A stretch of DNA of 6,399 nucleotides. It comes from Acidobacteriaceae bacterium (GTDB taxonomy: Bacteria; Acidobacteriota; Terriglobia; Terriglobales; Acidobacteriaceae). A program made the translations under genes and the position numbers. Below are positions 6,223-6,399 of this stretch, in pieces (the stretch's first letter is position 1; each line of letters opens with the position of its first letter). Below the pieces are notes generated by a model, which was not told where the DNA came from, did not search any database, and saw only the letters and a list, made by a program, of their open reading frames with translations. The stretch covers positions 1 to 6,399 of the forward strand of contig PLKU01000086.1 in assembly GCA_003140705.1 (NCBI GenBank), read 5' to 3'.

Positions 6223-6399
6223 ATGCACAGGGCCGTAATGGTTCTCTGCGCGGCGATCGCGTTCACAACTTCGAACGTGAACACGCTCGCCGCCGCAGAG
6301 GATTCCAACCAAATGCTTGAATCCCTCCTGGCTGCAGCGCATGATGCTCAGTCCAGGAGGGACTTCAACGCTGCCGCAGAATCATACCGCAAGGCCGTC
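6223..6399 (+). CDS. Secreted TPR-repeat protein, N-terminal part (runs off the window)
   Basis: Fifty-nine codons are visible, with no stop before the right edge. The ATG at 6223 follows the receptor's TAA by 7 bp. An AAGG (6214-6217) that overlaps this stop lies 5 nt before it, so translation is probably coupled in one operon. The N-terminus looks like a Sec signal peptide: a short basic start (MHR), a hydrophobic core (AVMVLCAAIAF), and a likely cut after LAAA near residue 25. From about residue 33 the pattern LESLLAAAHDAQSRRDFNAA and then AESYRKAV fits the first helices of a tetratricopeptide repeat. TPR proteins often follow TonB-dependent receptors in Acidobacteriota. Here it may be a periplasmic partner or scaffold, but its function cannot be stated from this fragment. 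An ATG at 6238 is a less likely start. Confidence 0.65.
   Translation, partial: MHRAVMVLCAAIAFTTSNVNTLAAAEDSNQMLESLLAAAHDAQSRRDFNAAAESYRKAV

Overview
The window looks like a chromosomal piece of an Acidobacteriota genome (Terriglobia/Solibacter-like). The case rests on family recognition, not a database search. It carries a very large TonB-dependent receptor with an N-terminal carboxypeptidase-regulatory-like domain, the Oar-like receptor type that is greatly expanded in that phylum. Next to it is a membrane protein whose N-terminal domain (motif around YDTNDDPIVRGRAAEIRKRL) I associate almost only with acidobacterial proteins.

Layout. Positions 1-843 hold no gene I can support. One unbroken plus-strand frame runs from the left edge to 633, but it has poor codon bias, and several inverted repeats lie between 629 and 840. 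Positions 844-2166 (minus) encode a 440-residue protein with a cytoplasmic, probably DNA-binding-like domain, one membrane helix and a roughly 250-residue extracytoplasmic domain. Positions 2167-2606 are the shared upstream region of two divergent genes. It contains a cluster of GTAC-centred inverted repeats (2412-2444), a 16-bp near-perfect palindrome (2502-2517), a 17-codon micro-ORF and a strong AGGAGG ribosome binding site. Positions 2607-6215 (plus) encode the receptor. It is 1202 codons long but split by a single in-frame TAG at 4599-4601, with family-like sequence continuing in the same frame on both sides. Positions 6223-6399 are the start of a secreted tetratricopeptide-repeat (TPR) protein that runs off the right edge.

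Likely working unit (inference). The receptor imports or binds an unidentified ligand at the outer membrane, the TPR protein 7 bp downstream is a co-transcribed envelope partner, and the divergent membrane protein may sense a periplasmic signal and control the receptor through the palindromic sites between them. The amber codon would break this unit unless it is a sequencing error or is read through. The nonsense codon is the most checkable oddity. The regulator-receptor-TPR arrangement is the best candidate here for a poorly described system.
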